A stretch of 64,000 bases of DNA from Actinomycetota bacterium (lineage in GTDB: Bacteria; Actinomycetota; Actinomycetes; Streptosporangiales; Streptosporangiaceae): the NCBI GenBank assembly GCA_019240215.1, contig JAFAYQ010000063.1, positions 62,001-126,000 on the forward strand, in the 5' to 3' direction. Positions 34,795 to 43,325 of this stretch are shown here, piece by piece. Position numbers and translations under genes: made by a program. Below the pieces are notes generated by a model. That model ran no database searches, was not told the DNA's origin, and saw only the letters and a list, made by a program, of their open reading frames with translations. Numbering within the stretch: position 1 is the first letter of the stretch; every line of letters begins with the position of its first letter.

Positions 34795-36146
34795 CCCACT
34801 CACTCGACGCCGTTGCCGGGCGGGTCTACCGGCGCGGCGAACCCGGCTACGAGCAGGCCCGGACCGACGCGGTCTGGAACGCCCGCACCCCCGCCCGCTA
34901 CCCGGCCGTCATCGTCGCCGCCGCCACCGAGGAAGACGTCGTGACCGCGGTCAACTACGCCCGCGAGCAGGGACTCCCGGTGTCGGTGCGTTCGGGGGGC
35001 CACAGCTGGTACGGCATCCAGCTCCGGGAGGGTGCCCTGCTGATTGATCTCTCTTTCATGAATAAAATGGATATCGATCCGCACCGTCGGACCGCAGCGG
35101 TGGAGTCCGGGGTGGTGGGCACCGACCTGCACCACGCGGTGCGCGCCCACGGCCTGTTCTTCCCGGTCGGGCACGGCCCCGACGTGGGGGTGGCCGGGTT
35201 CCTGCTCGGCGGCGGCTACGGCTGGAACTCCCGCCAGTACGGGCCCGCCTGCTTTTCCATCCTGGCCGTCGACGTCGTCACCGCCACCGGTGAGCGGCTG
35301 CACTGCGACGAGGACCAGCACCGCGACTTCCTGTGGGCGGCCCGCGGCGGCGGGCACGGCCAGTTCGCCGTGGTCACCCGGTTCCACCTGCGGCTGCGCG
35401 AGCAGCCGGGCGCGATCCTGCGCAGCACCCAGGTCTACCCGGCCCGCCGGGCCGGGGAGGTGGCGCGCTGGATGATGACGCTCGGCCCGTCGCTGGACCA
35501 GCGGGTCGAGTTCGTCGCGATGGTGACCCGGCCGCCGCTGCCCGGCTACCCGGAGGCGGCCATGACCGTCTCGGCCACCGCGTTCGCGGACTCGGAGCTG
35601 GAGGGCCGGCGGCTGCTGGCCGGCTTCGAGCGGTCCCCGCTGGCCGGGCAGGAGCTGCTGCACGTCCGCTGCGACCAGACCAACCTGGACGAGCTGGGGG
35701 CCGAGGTGGACCGGGAGACCCCCAAGGGGCTGCGCTACGTGTGCGACAACATCTGGACGCACGCGGCCGCCGGGCAGATCACACCGCTGATCCAGCAGGC
35801 CGCCGACACCATGCCCAATCCCGAGTGCCAGGTGTTCTGGTACTTCTGGGGCCGCGACCACACCCCGCCCCACGCGGCCTGGTCGTCCCAGGCCCCCTGG
35901 TACTACGCGGTCTACGGGATCGGCCCCGACCCGGACCTGGACGCCGCCCATGACGCCTGGGTGGCCAGGTCGATCCGGGCGGCGGCGCCGCTGTCGAGCG
36001 GCACCCAGTTCGCCGACGCCGACCTGGCCGGCCGGTTCGACGCGCCGCTGCAGGCGGCCGCGCTGGCCGAGATGACCCGGCTGCGGGCCCGGCACGACCC
36101 GGCCGGCGTGTTCTGCGGCTACCCGGGCGGCGAGGGCCGGCCATGA
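34791..36146 (+). CDS. FAD-linked oxidase of the berberine-bridge-enzyme type
   Basis: A 451-residue FAD-dependent oxidase. The PP-loop RSGGHSWYG carries the His that normally binds FAD covalently (8-alpha-histidyl). At the place of the second covalent Cys in bicovalent enzymes this protein has GHGPDVGVAG without Cys, so single attachment is expected. FAD-domain motif GFLLGGGYGWNSRQYG and the C-terminal BBE region (FDAPLQAAALAEMTRLRARHDPAGVF) are intact. No signal peptide. Overlaps its neighbours on both sides by 4 bases, so it is part of the operon; likely oxidises a sugar or phenolic alcohol. Confidence 0.88.
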   Translation: MTHSLDAVAGRVYRRGEPGYEQARTDAVWNARTPARYPAVIVAAATEEDVVTAVNYAREQGLPVSVRSGGHSWYGIQLREGALLIDLSFMNKMDIDPHRRTAAVESGVVGTDLHHAVRAHGLFFPVGHGPDVGVAGFLLGGGYGWNSRQYGPACFSILAVDVVTATGERLHCDEDQHRDFLWAARGGGHGQFAVVTRFHLRLREQPGAILRSTQVYPARRAGEVARWMMTLGPSLDQRVEFVAMVTRPPLPGYPEAAMTVSATAFADSELEGRRLLAGFERSPLAGQELLHVRCDQTNLDELGAEVDRETPKGLRYVCDNIWTHAAAGQITPLIQQAADTMPNPECQVFWYFWGRDHTPPHAAWSSQAPWYYAVYGIGPDPDLDAAHDAWVARSIRAAAPLSSGTQFADADLAGRFDAPLQAAALAEMTRLRARHDPAGVFCGYPGGEGRP

Positions 36147-37285
36147 GCGTTTCCACCGCGCTGGTGGTGGGGGGCGGCATCACCGGCAGCGTGCTGGCGC
36201 TGGCCCTGGCCCAGCGCGGGGTCGAGGTCGACCTGGCCGAGATCAGCCCGCGCTGGCACGGCGTCGGGCACGGCATCACCGTGCAGGGCAACGCGCTGGC
36301 GGCGCTGGCCAAGGTGGGCGTGCTGGACGAGGTGCTGCGCCGGGGGGTGCCGTTCAACCAGGTCCGGATGCTGCGGGCGGACGGTTCGCTGCTGGCCGAG
36401 GTGCCGACCCCGCGCACCGGCGGCCCCGGCCTGCCCGCCACCCTCGGGGCGCTGCGCTCGGACCTGCAGGCGGTGCTCTGCGACCGGGTCTACCAGGCCG
36501 GCGTCCGGGTCCGGCTGGGGCTGACGGTCACCGCCCTGGCCCAGGACAGCCACCGCGCCTACGTGCAGTTCAGCGACGGCAGCAGCGGCCGCTACGACCT
36601 GGTGGCGGGGGCCGACGGAATCCGGTCGGCGACCCGGGCGCTGCTCGGCATCGGCACCGCCCCGCAGCCGTCGGGCATGACGATCTGGCGGGTGGTGGCC
36701 GAGCGGCCGGCCGAACTGGACTGCGCCGAGCTGTACTACGGGGGTCCCCGCTACAAGGCCGGTTACAGCCCGATCTCGGCCGACCGCTGCTACGCCTACG
36801 TGCTCGACGAGGACGACCCGCTGGCCGGCCCATTGGCCGACCCCGGCGGGCGCCCGGCCTGGCAGCTGATGTACGAGCGGTCGGCCGGCTACGGCGGCAC
36901 CTGGGGCAAGATCCGGGCGACGATCGGCCCGGACTCGGACGTGTCCCACACCCGCATCGAGTGGCTGCTGGTCGACGACCCCTGGTACCGCGGGCGGGCC
37001 ATCGTGGTCGGGGACGCCGCCCACGCCTGCCCGCCGCTGATCGCCCAGGGGGCCGCGATGTGCGCCGAGGACGCGGTGGTGCTGGCCGAACTGGTCACCG
37101 GGCCGGAGCCGCTCGGCCGGGCGCTGGCCGCGTTCATGGCCCGGCGGCGGCCGCGGGTGCGGGCCGTGGTGCAGACCTCGCTGCAGCTGGTGCGCTGGGA
37201 GATGGACCTGGAACCGCACACCGACCAGGACGTGGCCGCGGCCATGGACGGCACCCTGGCCTTCCTGGCCGGCTCGGAGGCCTGA
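36143..37285 (+). CDS. FAD-dependent aromatic-ring monooxygenase
   Basis: A 380-residue group A flavoprotein monooxygenase. N-terminal FAD motif VVGGGITGSVLALALAQRG, the DG motif GADGIRSATRALLG and the GD motif VVGDAAHACPPLIAQGAAMCAEDAVVLAEL are all present. These enzymes hydroxylate phenolic acids using NAD(P)H and oxygen. It would prepare the dihydroxylated ring for the extradiol enzyme upstream. Start overlaps the stop of the BBE-type oxidase gene. Confidence 0.92.
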   Translation: MSVSTALVVGGGITGSVLALALAQRGVEVDLAEISPRWHGVGHGITVQGNALAALAKVGVLDEVLRRGVPFNQVRMLRADGSLLAEVPTPRTGGPGLPATLGALRSDLQAVLCDRVYQAGVRVRLGLTVTALAQDSHRAYVQFSDGSSGRYDLVAGADGIRSATRALLGIGTAPQPSGMTIWRVVAERPAELDCAELYYGGPRYKAGYSPISADRCYAYVLDEDDPLAGPLADPGGRPAWQLMYERSAGYGGTWGKIRATIGPDSDVSHTRIEWLLVDDPWYRGRAIVVGDAAHACPPLIAQGAAMCAEDAVVLAELVTGPEPLGRALAAFMARRRPRVRAVVQTSLQLVRWEMDLEPHTDQDVAAAMDGTLAFLAGSEA

Positions 37286-37288
37286 GCG

Positions 37289-38353
37289 ATGGTGCTGGCG
37301 GCCACCCACCCGGTCATCGACACCCACGGGCACCTGCTGGTCCCGGCGGCCGACGCGCTGATGACGGGCGAACCCGGGCAGGCGGCCGACGCGGCCGCCG
37401 AACGGCTGGCGTTCAGCGCCGCCAGCGCCGAGATCAACCGGGCCCAGCTCGAGCGGGTGGGGCCCCAGCTGACCTCGGTCCAGCGCCGCCTGGACGACCT
37501 CGACGCGCTCGGCGTCGACGTGCAGATCGTCGGGCCGATGCCGATGCACCGGTACTGGGCCGGACCTGGCCTGGCGGCTGCGTTCACCCGCATCGTCAAC
37601 GAGGCGGTGGCCGCCCACTGCGCCCTCGGCCAGGGCCGCCTGCACGGGCTCGGCACGCTGCCGCTGCAGCACCCCGACCTGGCCGTCCGCGAGCTGGAGG
37701 ACGCGATCGGGCGGCTCGGCCTGCGCGGGGTCAGCGTCTCCACCAACGTGGACGGCCGCGAGCTGGCCGACCGGCGCTTCGACCCGGTCTGGGCGGCGGC
37801 CGCCGATCTCGGGGCGGTGGTGTTCATCCACCCGTGGGGCTGCTCGCTGGGGGCCCGGCTGGGCCCGAACTTCCTCGGCAACACGTTCGGCCAGCCGGCC
37901 GAGACCGCGCTGGCCCTCAGCCACCTGATCTTCGGCGGCACGCTGGACCGGTTCCCCCGGCTCAAGCTGCTGGCCGCCCACGGCGGCGGCTTCCTGCCCA
38001 CCTACATCGGCCGCTCCGACCACGCCTGGGCGGCCCGTCCGGACGCCCGTGGCTGCCGCCACGCTCCCAGCTGGTACCTGCGCCGGATCTGGTACGACAC
38101 CCTCGTCTACACCGCGCCGGGGCTGCGCCACCTGGTCGAGGCAGCCGGCGCCGACAAGCTCGTGCTCGGCACCGACTACCCCTTCGACATGGGCGTCACC
38201 GACCCGGTCGAGCGGGCGGCCGCGGCCGGGCTGCCCGCCGCCGACCTCACCGCCGTGCTCAGCGGCAACGCGGCCAGCCTGTTCGGGCTCAGCTCAGCGC
38301 GGGCTCGCGGCGGAGCATCAGCCGGACCGGGATCATCACCGCCGCCACCGTGA
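37289..38353 (+). CDS. Amidohydrolase-family decarboxylase-like protein (ACMSD type)
   Basis: A 354-residue TIM-barrel metal enzyme of the Amidohydro_2 / ACMSD group, which contains non-oxidative decarboxylases of aromatic or cleavage-product acids. Metal motif H-x-H in VIDTHGHLLVP; later ligands in FIHPWGCSLG, LLAAHGGGFLP and the terminal Asp in LGTDYPFDMG. The pattern of the last part is that of the 5-carboxyvanillate/gamma-resorcylate decarboxylase-like branch. The final about 22 residues (after NAASLFGL) extend beyond the usual family end and lie over the 3' end of the convergent permease gene (65-bp overlap). Confidence 0.9.
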   Translation: MVLAATHPVIDTHGHLLVPAADALMTGEPGQAADAAAERLAFSAASAEINRAQLERVGPQLTSVQRRLDDLDALGVDVQIVGPMPMHRYWAGPGLAAAFTRIVNEAVAAHCALGQGRLHGLGTLPLQHPDLAVRELEDAIGRLGLRGVSVSTNVDGRELADRRFDPVWAAAADLGAVVFIHPWGCSLGARLGPNFLGNTFGQPAETALALSHLIFGGTLDRFPRLKLLAAHGGGFLPTYIGRSDHAWAARPDARGCRHAPSWYLRRIWYDTLVYTAPGLRHLVEAAGADKLVLGTDYPFDMGVTDPVERAAAAGLPAADLTAVLSGNAASLFGLSSARARGGASAGPGSSPPPP

Positions 38354-40499
38354 GCGTGGCCACCGCCAGCACCAGCCCGGCCCCCTGGTCGAGCGGGATG
38401 TACGGCACCCAGGAGCCGGTGGCGGCCCGGGTCACCGCCAGCATCGCCACCGCCCCGGCTGCCGCCCCGGTCAGCAGGCCGGTGACGATGACGAAGGCCG
38501 CGTGCCAGCCGAACACCGCGACCACCTGGCCGCGGGTGGCGCCCGCCCGGCCCAGCAGCCGGACCGCCCGGCGCCGCTCCCGGGTGACCACGACCAGCGT
38601 GTTGACCAGCGACACGGCCGCCAGCGAGCCGATCACGCCGAAGATCAGGTCGTTGCCGAAGCTGTTCTGGGCGGCGCCCGCGGCCGCCTGCGCGTTGGCC
38701 ACGTTGCGAGCGGTCAGGTGCCAGCCGGGGTGACCGGCCGCCAGCGTGGTCAGCGTGGCCGGGCGGCCCCCGCTGATCAGCACTTGCCCGAAGCCGGGGC
38801 TGGTGCCGGTGTGGCCGGCCGCCACCGCGGCCGGGATCAGCAGGTCGCCGGCGGCCAGCGAGTGCGCATAGATCGCGCTGACGGTCGCGCGGTACGGGGT
38901 GCCGTCCGGCAGCCAGACCGTCACCCGGGACCCGGTATGCACGTGCAGCTGGCCGGATCCGGCCTCCAGAGCGCTGACCGCGATCTGCCCCGGCTGCAGG
39001 TGGGCCAGGCTGCCGGAGGTCACACCCAGGTTCATGACCTGGCTGAGCGGGCCACCGGCGACCGCCTCGCCGTACAGCGGTTCGAGGTCGGGGTCGGCGG
39101 CGATCATCGAGACCGGGGTCACCCCGGCCGCCGCCCGCACGCCGGGCTGCGCGCTCACCTGGCCGAGGGCAGCTGGGGTCAGCCCGGGCCCCGACAGCAC
39201 GTGCCCGGCCGTGACCGTGCTCGCGGCCTCGCGGGTGGTGGCGTGCGCGATCGAGGTGTTGGCGAAGTTGACGCAGCCGACCAGGGCGATCGCCATCGCC
39301 ACCGGGATCACCGCCGAGGCGGTCCGGCGGGGCTGGGCGGTGATCGCGGCCAGCGCCAGCCGGGCCGACGGGCCGCCCATCACCCGCAGCGGCCGGGCCA
39401 GCCCGGCGGCCAGCGCCACCAGCAGCGGGCCGAGCAGGGCGACCGCCACCATGCAGGCCAGCAGCAGCGGCAGCGCCAGCGCGAGCTGGCCGGCCGGGCT
39501 CTTGGCGGTCAGCGTGAACACGGTCAGCGCCCCCGAGCCGCCCGCCGCCGCCAGCCCCAGCAGCACCCGGACCGGGTTCGGCCAGCGCCGTTCGGCGGTG
39601 GTCTCCCGCAGCGCCTGGGCGGGCGGGGTCCGGCTGCCGCGGCGGGCGGCGACCTGGCCGCTCAGCCCGGCCACCAGCACGCTGCTGCCCACCCCGATCA
39701 GCAGCAGCCAGGGGCTGAGCCAGGCGCTCGACCCGGCCGGCAGCATCTGATGGGCGGCCAGCGCGTGGGTGCCGAGCGCGCCCAGGGCGGCCCCCGGCAG
39801 CAGGCCAGCCAGGCCGCCCGCCAGCCCGCACAGGCTCAGCTCGGCCAGGATGGCCCGCCGGACCTGACCGCGGCTGGCGCCGATCGTGCGCAGCAGCGCG
39901 AACCGGCGGCGGCGCAGGTTGACCGCCAGCGCGGTGGTGCTGGCCAGTACGAACATCGAGACCAGGACGATCGGCGGGATCAGGGCGCCACCCAGGCTCT
40001 GGCCGTTGGAGCGCTCGATCGGCGCGTTCAGGTCGGCCACGTCGCCCCGGGCCGCCCCGGTCGCGACGGTGTAGCCGGTGGCGGCCAGGGTCGCCCGGAT
40101 CCGGGTCGCGAGCTGGGCCGGGGTGACACCGGGCCGGGCCTTGACCGCGACCAGGTCGACGTCGCCGGGGCGGACCACGCCGTTCGGGAAGCCGGACTCG
40201 CCGGTCGCGCTGGCCACCCCCGGCACGTGGGCCAGTTGCCCGGCCAAGCCGGCGGGCACGCCCCGGTAGGCCGGCAGCGGGATGCTCTGGGCCCCGTCGG
40301 AGCCCACGTTGACGTGCAGGCTGGTGCTGGCCGCGACCACCACGCTGGCGTCGGCCAGGCGGCCGGCCGGGGCGGTGGTGTGGCCACCGGCGATCGAGGC
40401 GGCCGCCACCGTCAGCGTGGCCGCGACCGCCGAGGCGGCCACCGTGCCGACCAGCGGCCCCGGACGGCGGCGGATCCCGGCCAGCCGCCAGCCCCGCAT
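38289..40499 (-). CDS. MacB/FtsX-family ABC transporter permease
   Basis: A 736-residue membrane protein with two FtsX modules. After a first membrane span (VGTVAASAVAATLTVAAAS) comes an extracytoplasmic region, then three spans with the ALLRTIGASRGQVRRAIL coupling segment. A second extracytoplasmic domain (about 440-600) is followed by RAVRLLGRAGATRGQVVAVFGWH. The stop and start codons of the ATPase and permease genes overlap (TGATG). Such pairs export peptides, drugs or lipids, or sense cell-wall-active compounds. Substrate unknown. Confidence 0.9.
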   Translation of the reverse strand: MRGWRLAGIRRRPGPLVGTVAASAVAATLTVAAASIAGGHTTAPAGRLADASVVVAASTSLHVNVGSDGAQSIPLPAYRGVPAGLAGQLAHVPGVASATGESGFPNGVVRPGDVDLVAVKARPGVTPAQLATRIRATLAATGYTVATGAARGDVADLNAPIERSNGQSLGGALIPPIVLVSMFVLASTTALAVNLRRRRFALLRTIGASRGQVRRAILAELSLCGLAGGLAGLLPGAALGALGTHALAAHQMLPAGSSAWLSPWLLLIGVGSSVLVAGLSGQVAARRGSRTPPAQALRETTAERRWPNPVRVLLGLAAAGGSGALTVFTLTAKSPAGQLALALPLLLACMVAVALLGPLLVALAAGLARPLRVMGGPSARLALAAITAQPRRTASAVIPVAMAIALVGCVNFANTSIAHATTREAASTVTAGHVLSGPGLTPAALGQVSAQPGVRAAAGVTPVSMIAADPDLEPLYGEAVAGGPLSQVMNLGVTSGSLAHLQPGQIAVSALEAGSGQLHVHTGSRVTVWLPDGTPYRATVSAIYAHSLAAGDLLIPAAVAAGHTGTSPGFGQVLISGGRPATLTTLAAGHPGWHLTARNVANAQAAAGAAQNSFGNDLIFGVIGSLAAVSLVNTLVVVTRERRRAVRLLGRAGATRGQVVAVFGWHAAFVIVTGLLTGAAAGAVAMLAVTRAATGSWVPYIPLDQGAGLVLAVATLTVAAVMIPVRLMLRREPALS

Positions 40500-41311
40500 C
40501 ACGCCGGGCTCCCGGGCGCTGCGCTGGGGCCGGCGGCGGCGCGCTCGCCCAGGTCGAACAGCAGCCGGGCGACCAGGCCGGGCTCGGGCGCGGGCAGCAC
40601 CCGGTCGACCCGGCCCGCGTGCAGGAACACGGCCTGGTCGCAGAACCGGGTCACCTGCGGGTCGTGGGTGACGATGACGACGGTGGTGCCGTCCGGGGCG
40701 GCCCGCAGCAGCTGCAGCATCGTGGTCGCGGTGTGCGGGTCGAGCGCCCCGGTCGGCTCGTCCGCGAAGATCACGTCCGGCCGGGTGACCAGGGCGCGGG
40801 CGATCGCCACCCGCTGCTGCTGGCCGCCCGACAGCTCGCCCGGGCGGCGGCGGAGCTGGGCCCCGCCCAGGCCGACCCGGGCCGCGGCCTGCTCGATGTC
40901 CGGCCGCCGGGCCGGGCGGCGGTCCAGCCGCAGCGGCAGCGCGATGTTCTCGGCCACGGTCAGCTCGGGCAGCAGGTTGAGGTCCTGGAACACGAACCCG
41001 ACCCGGCGGCGCCGCAGCGCCGCCTGCCGCCGGGACGGGAGCTTGTTCAGCTCGGCCCCGCACAGCCGGACGGTCCCGGCCGTCGGGCGCTCCAGGCCGG
41101 CCGCGCACTGCAGCAGCGTCGACTTGCCGGATCCGGACACCCCCAGCACGGCGGTGAACGAACCGGCCGCCAGCGACAGCGACACCCGGTCCAGGGCTGG
41201 CACCGTGCTCCGGCGCCGCCCGTACCGTTTGGTCACCTGGTCCAGTTCCACCGGCGCCCGCGGGGGGACTTCGTTCGCCGGGGCAGCTTCGATCAAGGTC
41301 TCTGCGGTCAT
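40499..41311 (-). CDS. ABC transporter ATP-binding protein (MacB/LolD type)
   Basis: A 270-residue ATPase with intact sites: Walker A GVSGSGKSTLLQ near residue 57, Q-loop FVFQDLNLLPELTV, signature ELSGGQQQRVAIARAL, Walker B VIFADEPTGALD and H-loop VIVTHDPQV. The EPTGALD sequence is characteristic of the LolD/MacB class. Acts with the FtsX-type permease encoded immediately downstream. Confidence 0.95.
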   Translation of the reverse strand: MTAETLIEAAPANEVPPRAPVELDQVTKRYGRRRSTVPALDRVSLSLAAGSFTAVLGVSGSGKSTLLQCAAGLERPTAGTVRLCGAELNKLPSRRQAALRRRRVGFVFQDLNLLPELTVAENIALPLRLDRRPARRPDIEQAAARVGLGGAQLRRRPGELSGGQQQRVAIARALVTRPDVIFADEPTGALDPHTATTMLQLLRAAPDGTTVVIVTHDPQVTRFCDQAVFLHAGRVDRVLPAPEPGLVARLLFDLGERAAAGPSAAPGSPA

Positions 41312-41371
41312 GGATTCAGCGTGCCGGGCGCGGGTCCCGCCCCCAATGGTGCTTCCCTCCGCGTTGGGCGG

Positions 41372-41381
41372 GGGCTAGCCC
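41372..41381. promoter_or_regulatory. GGGCTAGCCC palindrome between divergent genes
   Basis: A 10-bp perfect palindrome in the 104-bp gap between the ABC ATPase gene (minus) and the aldolase gene (plus). Could be an operator for one of the local regulators. Nothing else striking is in the gap apart from a pair of G/C runs that could form a hairpin. Confidence 0.35.
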
Positions 41382-41415
41382 TAGTCCCGGGGACGCCTGT
41401 GGTTCGCTTGGTCCC

Positions 41416-42135
41416 ATGACCACGCCTGCCAGCTTCCGTACCCGCCTGACCGCCCGCGAGCCCCTGTACGGCGCCTGGTCGGTGATCCCGTCCCTGATCA
41501 GCGTCCGCCTGCTGGCCGCGGCCGGTTTCGACTACGTGGTCATCGACCTGCAGCACGGCGGCGCGACCGAGACCGACCTGCCCGCGATGACCAACGCGAT
41601 CCGGCTGGCCGGGTCGACCCCGGTCGGCCGGGTCCGGCACGCGCACCCGGCCGACATCGGCCGGGCCCTGGACCTCGGCTGCGAAGGCGTCATCGTCCCC
41701 AACGTGAACTCGGCCGCCCAGGCCCGCGAGGTGGCCGGGGCGGTCAGCTACCCGCCCGCCGGCTACCGCTCGGCCGGTGGCGTGTTCGCCACCACCGACC
41801 CGTTCTGCCTGGTCATGGTGGAATCGGCCGAGGCCGTCACCGACCTGCCCGCCACCCTCGACATCGACGGGGTCGACGGGGTCTACGTCGGCCCGCGGGA
41901 CCTGTCGTTCGCGCTCGGCTGCCAGCTCGACCCGGACGACCCGGTCCTCGGCCCGGCCTTCGCCCAGATCTGGGCCGCCTGCGTCGCGGCCGGCAAGCCG
42001 GCCGGGGTGCACGCCACCGAGGCGGCCCTGGCCCGCCGCTACCGCGAGGGGGGCTGCACCCTGCTCACCACCGTGGCCGACGCGGTCGCCATCACCCGCG
42101 ACGCCACCGCCCAGCTCAACGCGCTCCGGGCCTGA
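41416..42135 (+). CDS. HpcH/HpaI-family aldolase
   Basis: A 239-residue TIM-barrel class II aldolase. Active-site elements: base His in VVIDLQHGGATE, Arg in VGRVRHAHPADIGRAL, pyruvate/metal-binding Glu in LVMVESAEAV and Asp in VGPRDLSFALG. Family members split 4-hydroxy-2-oxo acids into pyruvate and an aldehyde, the last step of meta-cleavage routes such as homoprotocatechuate breakdown. Separated from the main catabolic genes by the MacB-type pair but fits their pathway. Confidence 0.93.
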   Translation: MTTPASFRTRLTAREPLYGAWSVIPSLISVRLLAAAGFDYVVIDLQHGGATETDLPAMTNAIRLAGSTPVGRVRHAHPADIGRALDLGCEGVIVPNVNSAAQAREVAGAVSYPPAGYRSAGGVFATTDPFCLVMVESAEAVTDLPATLDIDGVDGVYVGPRDLSFALGCQLDPDDPVLGPAFAQIWAACVAAGKPAGVHATEAALARRYREGGCTLLTTVADAVAITRDATAQLNALRA

Positions 42136-42165
42136 GGGCGAGCTGGCCGCGGGGCTCGCGGCTGG

Positions 42166-42369
42166 TCAGCTGAGCCCGGTCACATCCAGCACCGCCTGGG
42201 TGAAGGCGTCCGGCTTCCGGCCAGCGCGGTGAATTCCGGGTCCAGATCACCCGCGCGACCTCGCGCCGGTTGGCGGCCAGCCCCCGCCGCCCCCGCTCGG
42301 TCGCGAAGTAGAAGAAGTACCAGAACCCGGCCTCCAGTTTGGCGCCAGCGGAGCGGTGGCGGCGATCAT
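42166..42369 (-). pseudogene. Remnant of an alpha/beta-hydrolase gene
   Basis: In two minus-strand frames, pieces of one family can be read. First MIAATAPLAPNWR from 42369, then after a shift LEAGFWYFFYFATERGR followed by GLAANRREVARVIWTRNSP, and after a second shift PDAFTQAVLDVTGLS and a stop at 42166. The middle pieces match the lid region, and the last piece the C-terminal end, of epoxide-hydrolase-like alpha/beta hydrolases. The about 100 residues normally between them, with the catalytic His, are missing, as is the whole N-terminal half. A dead gene with internal deletion and frameshifts. Confidence 0.65.
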
Positions 42370-42383
42370 CGGCTCACCGGGTG

Positions 42384-43325
42384 TCACCTCCCGCCGCGAC
42401 CCGCACCGCTGGCTGGCCACAGGCGGCACGCGGCCGTGATGGCCGAATGGATCTCCTGCGCGATGCGCTGCGCCAGCAGCGTCTGGTCGCCGGCTGTCCC
42501 GGTCGGGGTCCCGACCAGCTCGGCATGCCCGGTCCCGGCGCCGGTGAGCCCGGGGGCGGCAATGAAGAACTGGTAGGGGGCGTAAATGGCGCTGGTGACG
42601 ATCAGCACCCGCCGCCTGGCCGCGGGCGCGATCTGGCCGGTGAGGTAGTCCACCGATGCTCTGGTGTCCGCCCGCTGTGAGCCGGGCGCCGGCGGTGCGA
42701 CCAGCACCTGGGTGTCCCGGCCGGAGCCGAACGCCCCGCCCAGCTCGCGCAGCAGGTTCTGCCACTCGCTGTCCTCGGCCGCGGGGAGCCGCTCGACCCG
42801 GCGCTCAGCGGCGGTGAGCGGCCGGTCGGCGGTCAGCCCGGCCACGACGCCGAGGTCGATGTCCCGCTGGGCGAAGCTGGCGGCGAGGGCGGTCCGCAGC
42901 CGATTGCCGGTGGCGGTGCCACCGAGGATCACGGTCAGGTCGTAGGAGCCGAGCCGCGGTCCTCCGGTGCTCATGAGCCCGAGCGCCCGGCCCGCGCTCA
43001 GCAGCGGCGGAATCGCGAACCCGGGCCGCCGGGCCGCCGGGGCTTCGTGCCGCTCGGCGCCGCCGCGGGTGTCGAGGGCGTGCTGCGACCACTCCGCCGC
43101 CGCCGCGAGGTCGGCCGGGATCGACCGGATGACCGGGCCGCCGAGAGCGCGGGTCAGGGTGGCCAGCTCCGGGCTGGTCAGCCAGGCCGCCGCGATGGCG
43201 GCGACGTCGCCAGGCTGGCTGGCCAGCCACCGTGGACGGGTCAGGTGCTCGCTTTCCGACGTTCCCCCCGTGCGGTTGGTGATAGTAAAAACTACGGCAT
43301 CGGGCAGTGATCGCGGAGGGAACAT
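42384..43325 (-). CDS. YdcF/DUF218-like protein divergent from the SIR2 gene
   Basis: A protein of up to 313 residues. Recognisable features: ILGGTATGNRLRTALAA (GGxxxxNR motif of YdcF/SanA-like folds), DSEWQNLLRELGGAFG, QVLVAPPAPGSQRADTRASVDYL, RVLIVTSAIYAPYQFFIAAPGL, and a conserved QRIAQEIHSAI end. The N-terminal third is helical, Ala-rich and poorly conserved. The start is uncertain: the ATG at 43325 overlaps the ATG of the divergent SIR2 gene at 43324 and lacks a ribosome site. The A/T-rich stretch inside its first codons may be a shared promoter. Role unknown; the pairing with a SIR2 protein suggests a joint function. Confidence 0.7.
   Translation of the reverse strand: MFPPRSLPDAVVFTITNRTGGTSESEHLTRPRWLASQPGDVAAIAAAWLTSPELATLTRALGGPVIRSIPADLAAAAEWSQHALDTRGGAERHEAPAARRPGFAIPPLLSAGRALGLMSTGGPRLGSYDLTVILGGTATGNRLRTALAASFAQRDIDLGVVAGLTADRPLTAAERRVERLPAAEDSEWQNLLRELGGAFGSGRDTQVLVAPPAPGSQRADTRASVDYLTGQIAPAARRRVLIVTSAIYAPYQFFIAAPGLTGAGTGHAELVGTPTGTAGDQTLLAQRIAQEIHSAITAACRLWPASGAGRGGR

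Noticed and set aside
38049-41378. Open frame of over 1100 codons on the plus strand opposite the MacB-type ABC genes
   Set aside because: Composition is Arg/Gln/Gly-rich shadow; the minus-strand ABC genes have all Walker and FtsX motifs.
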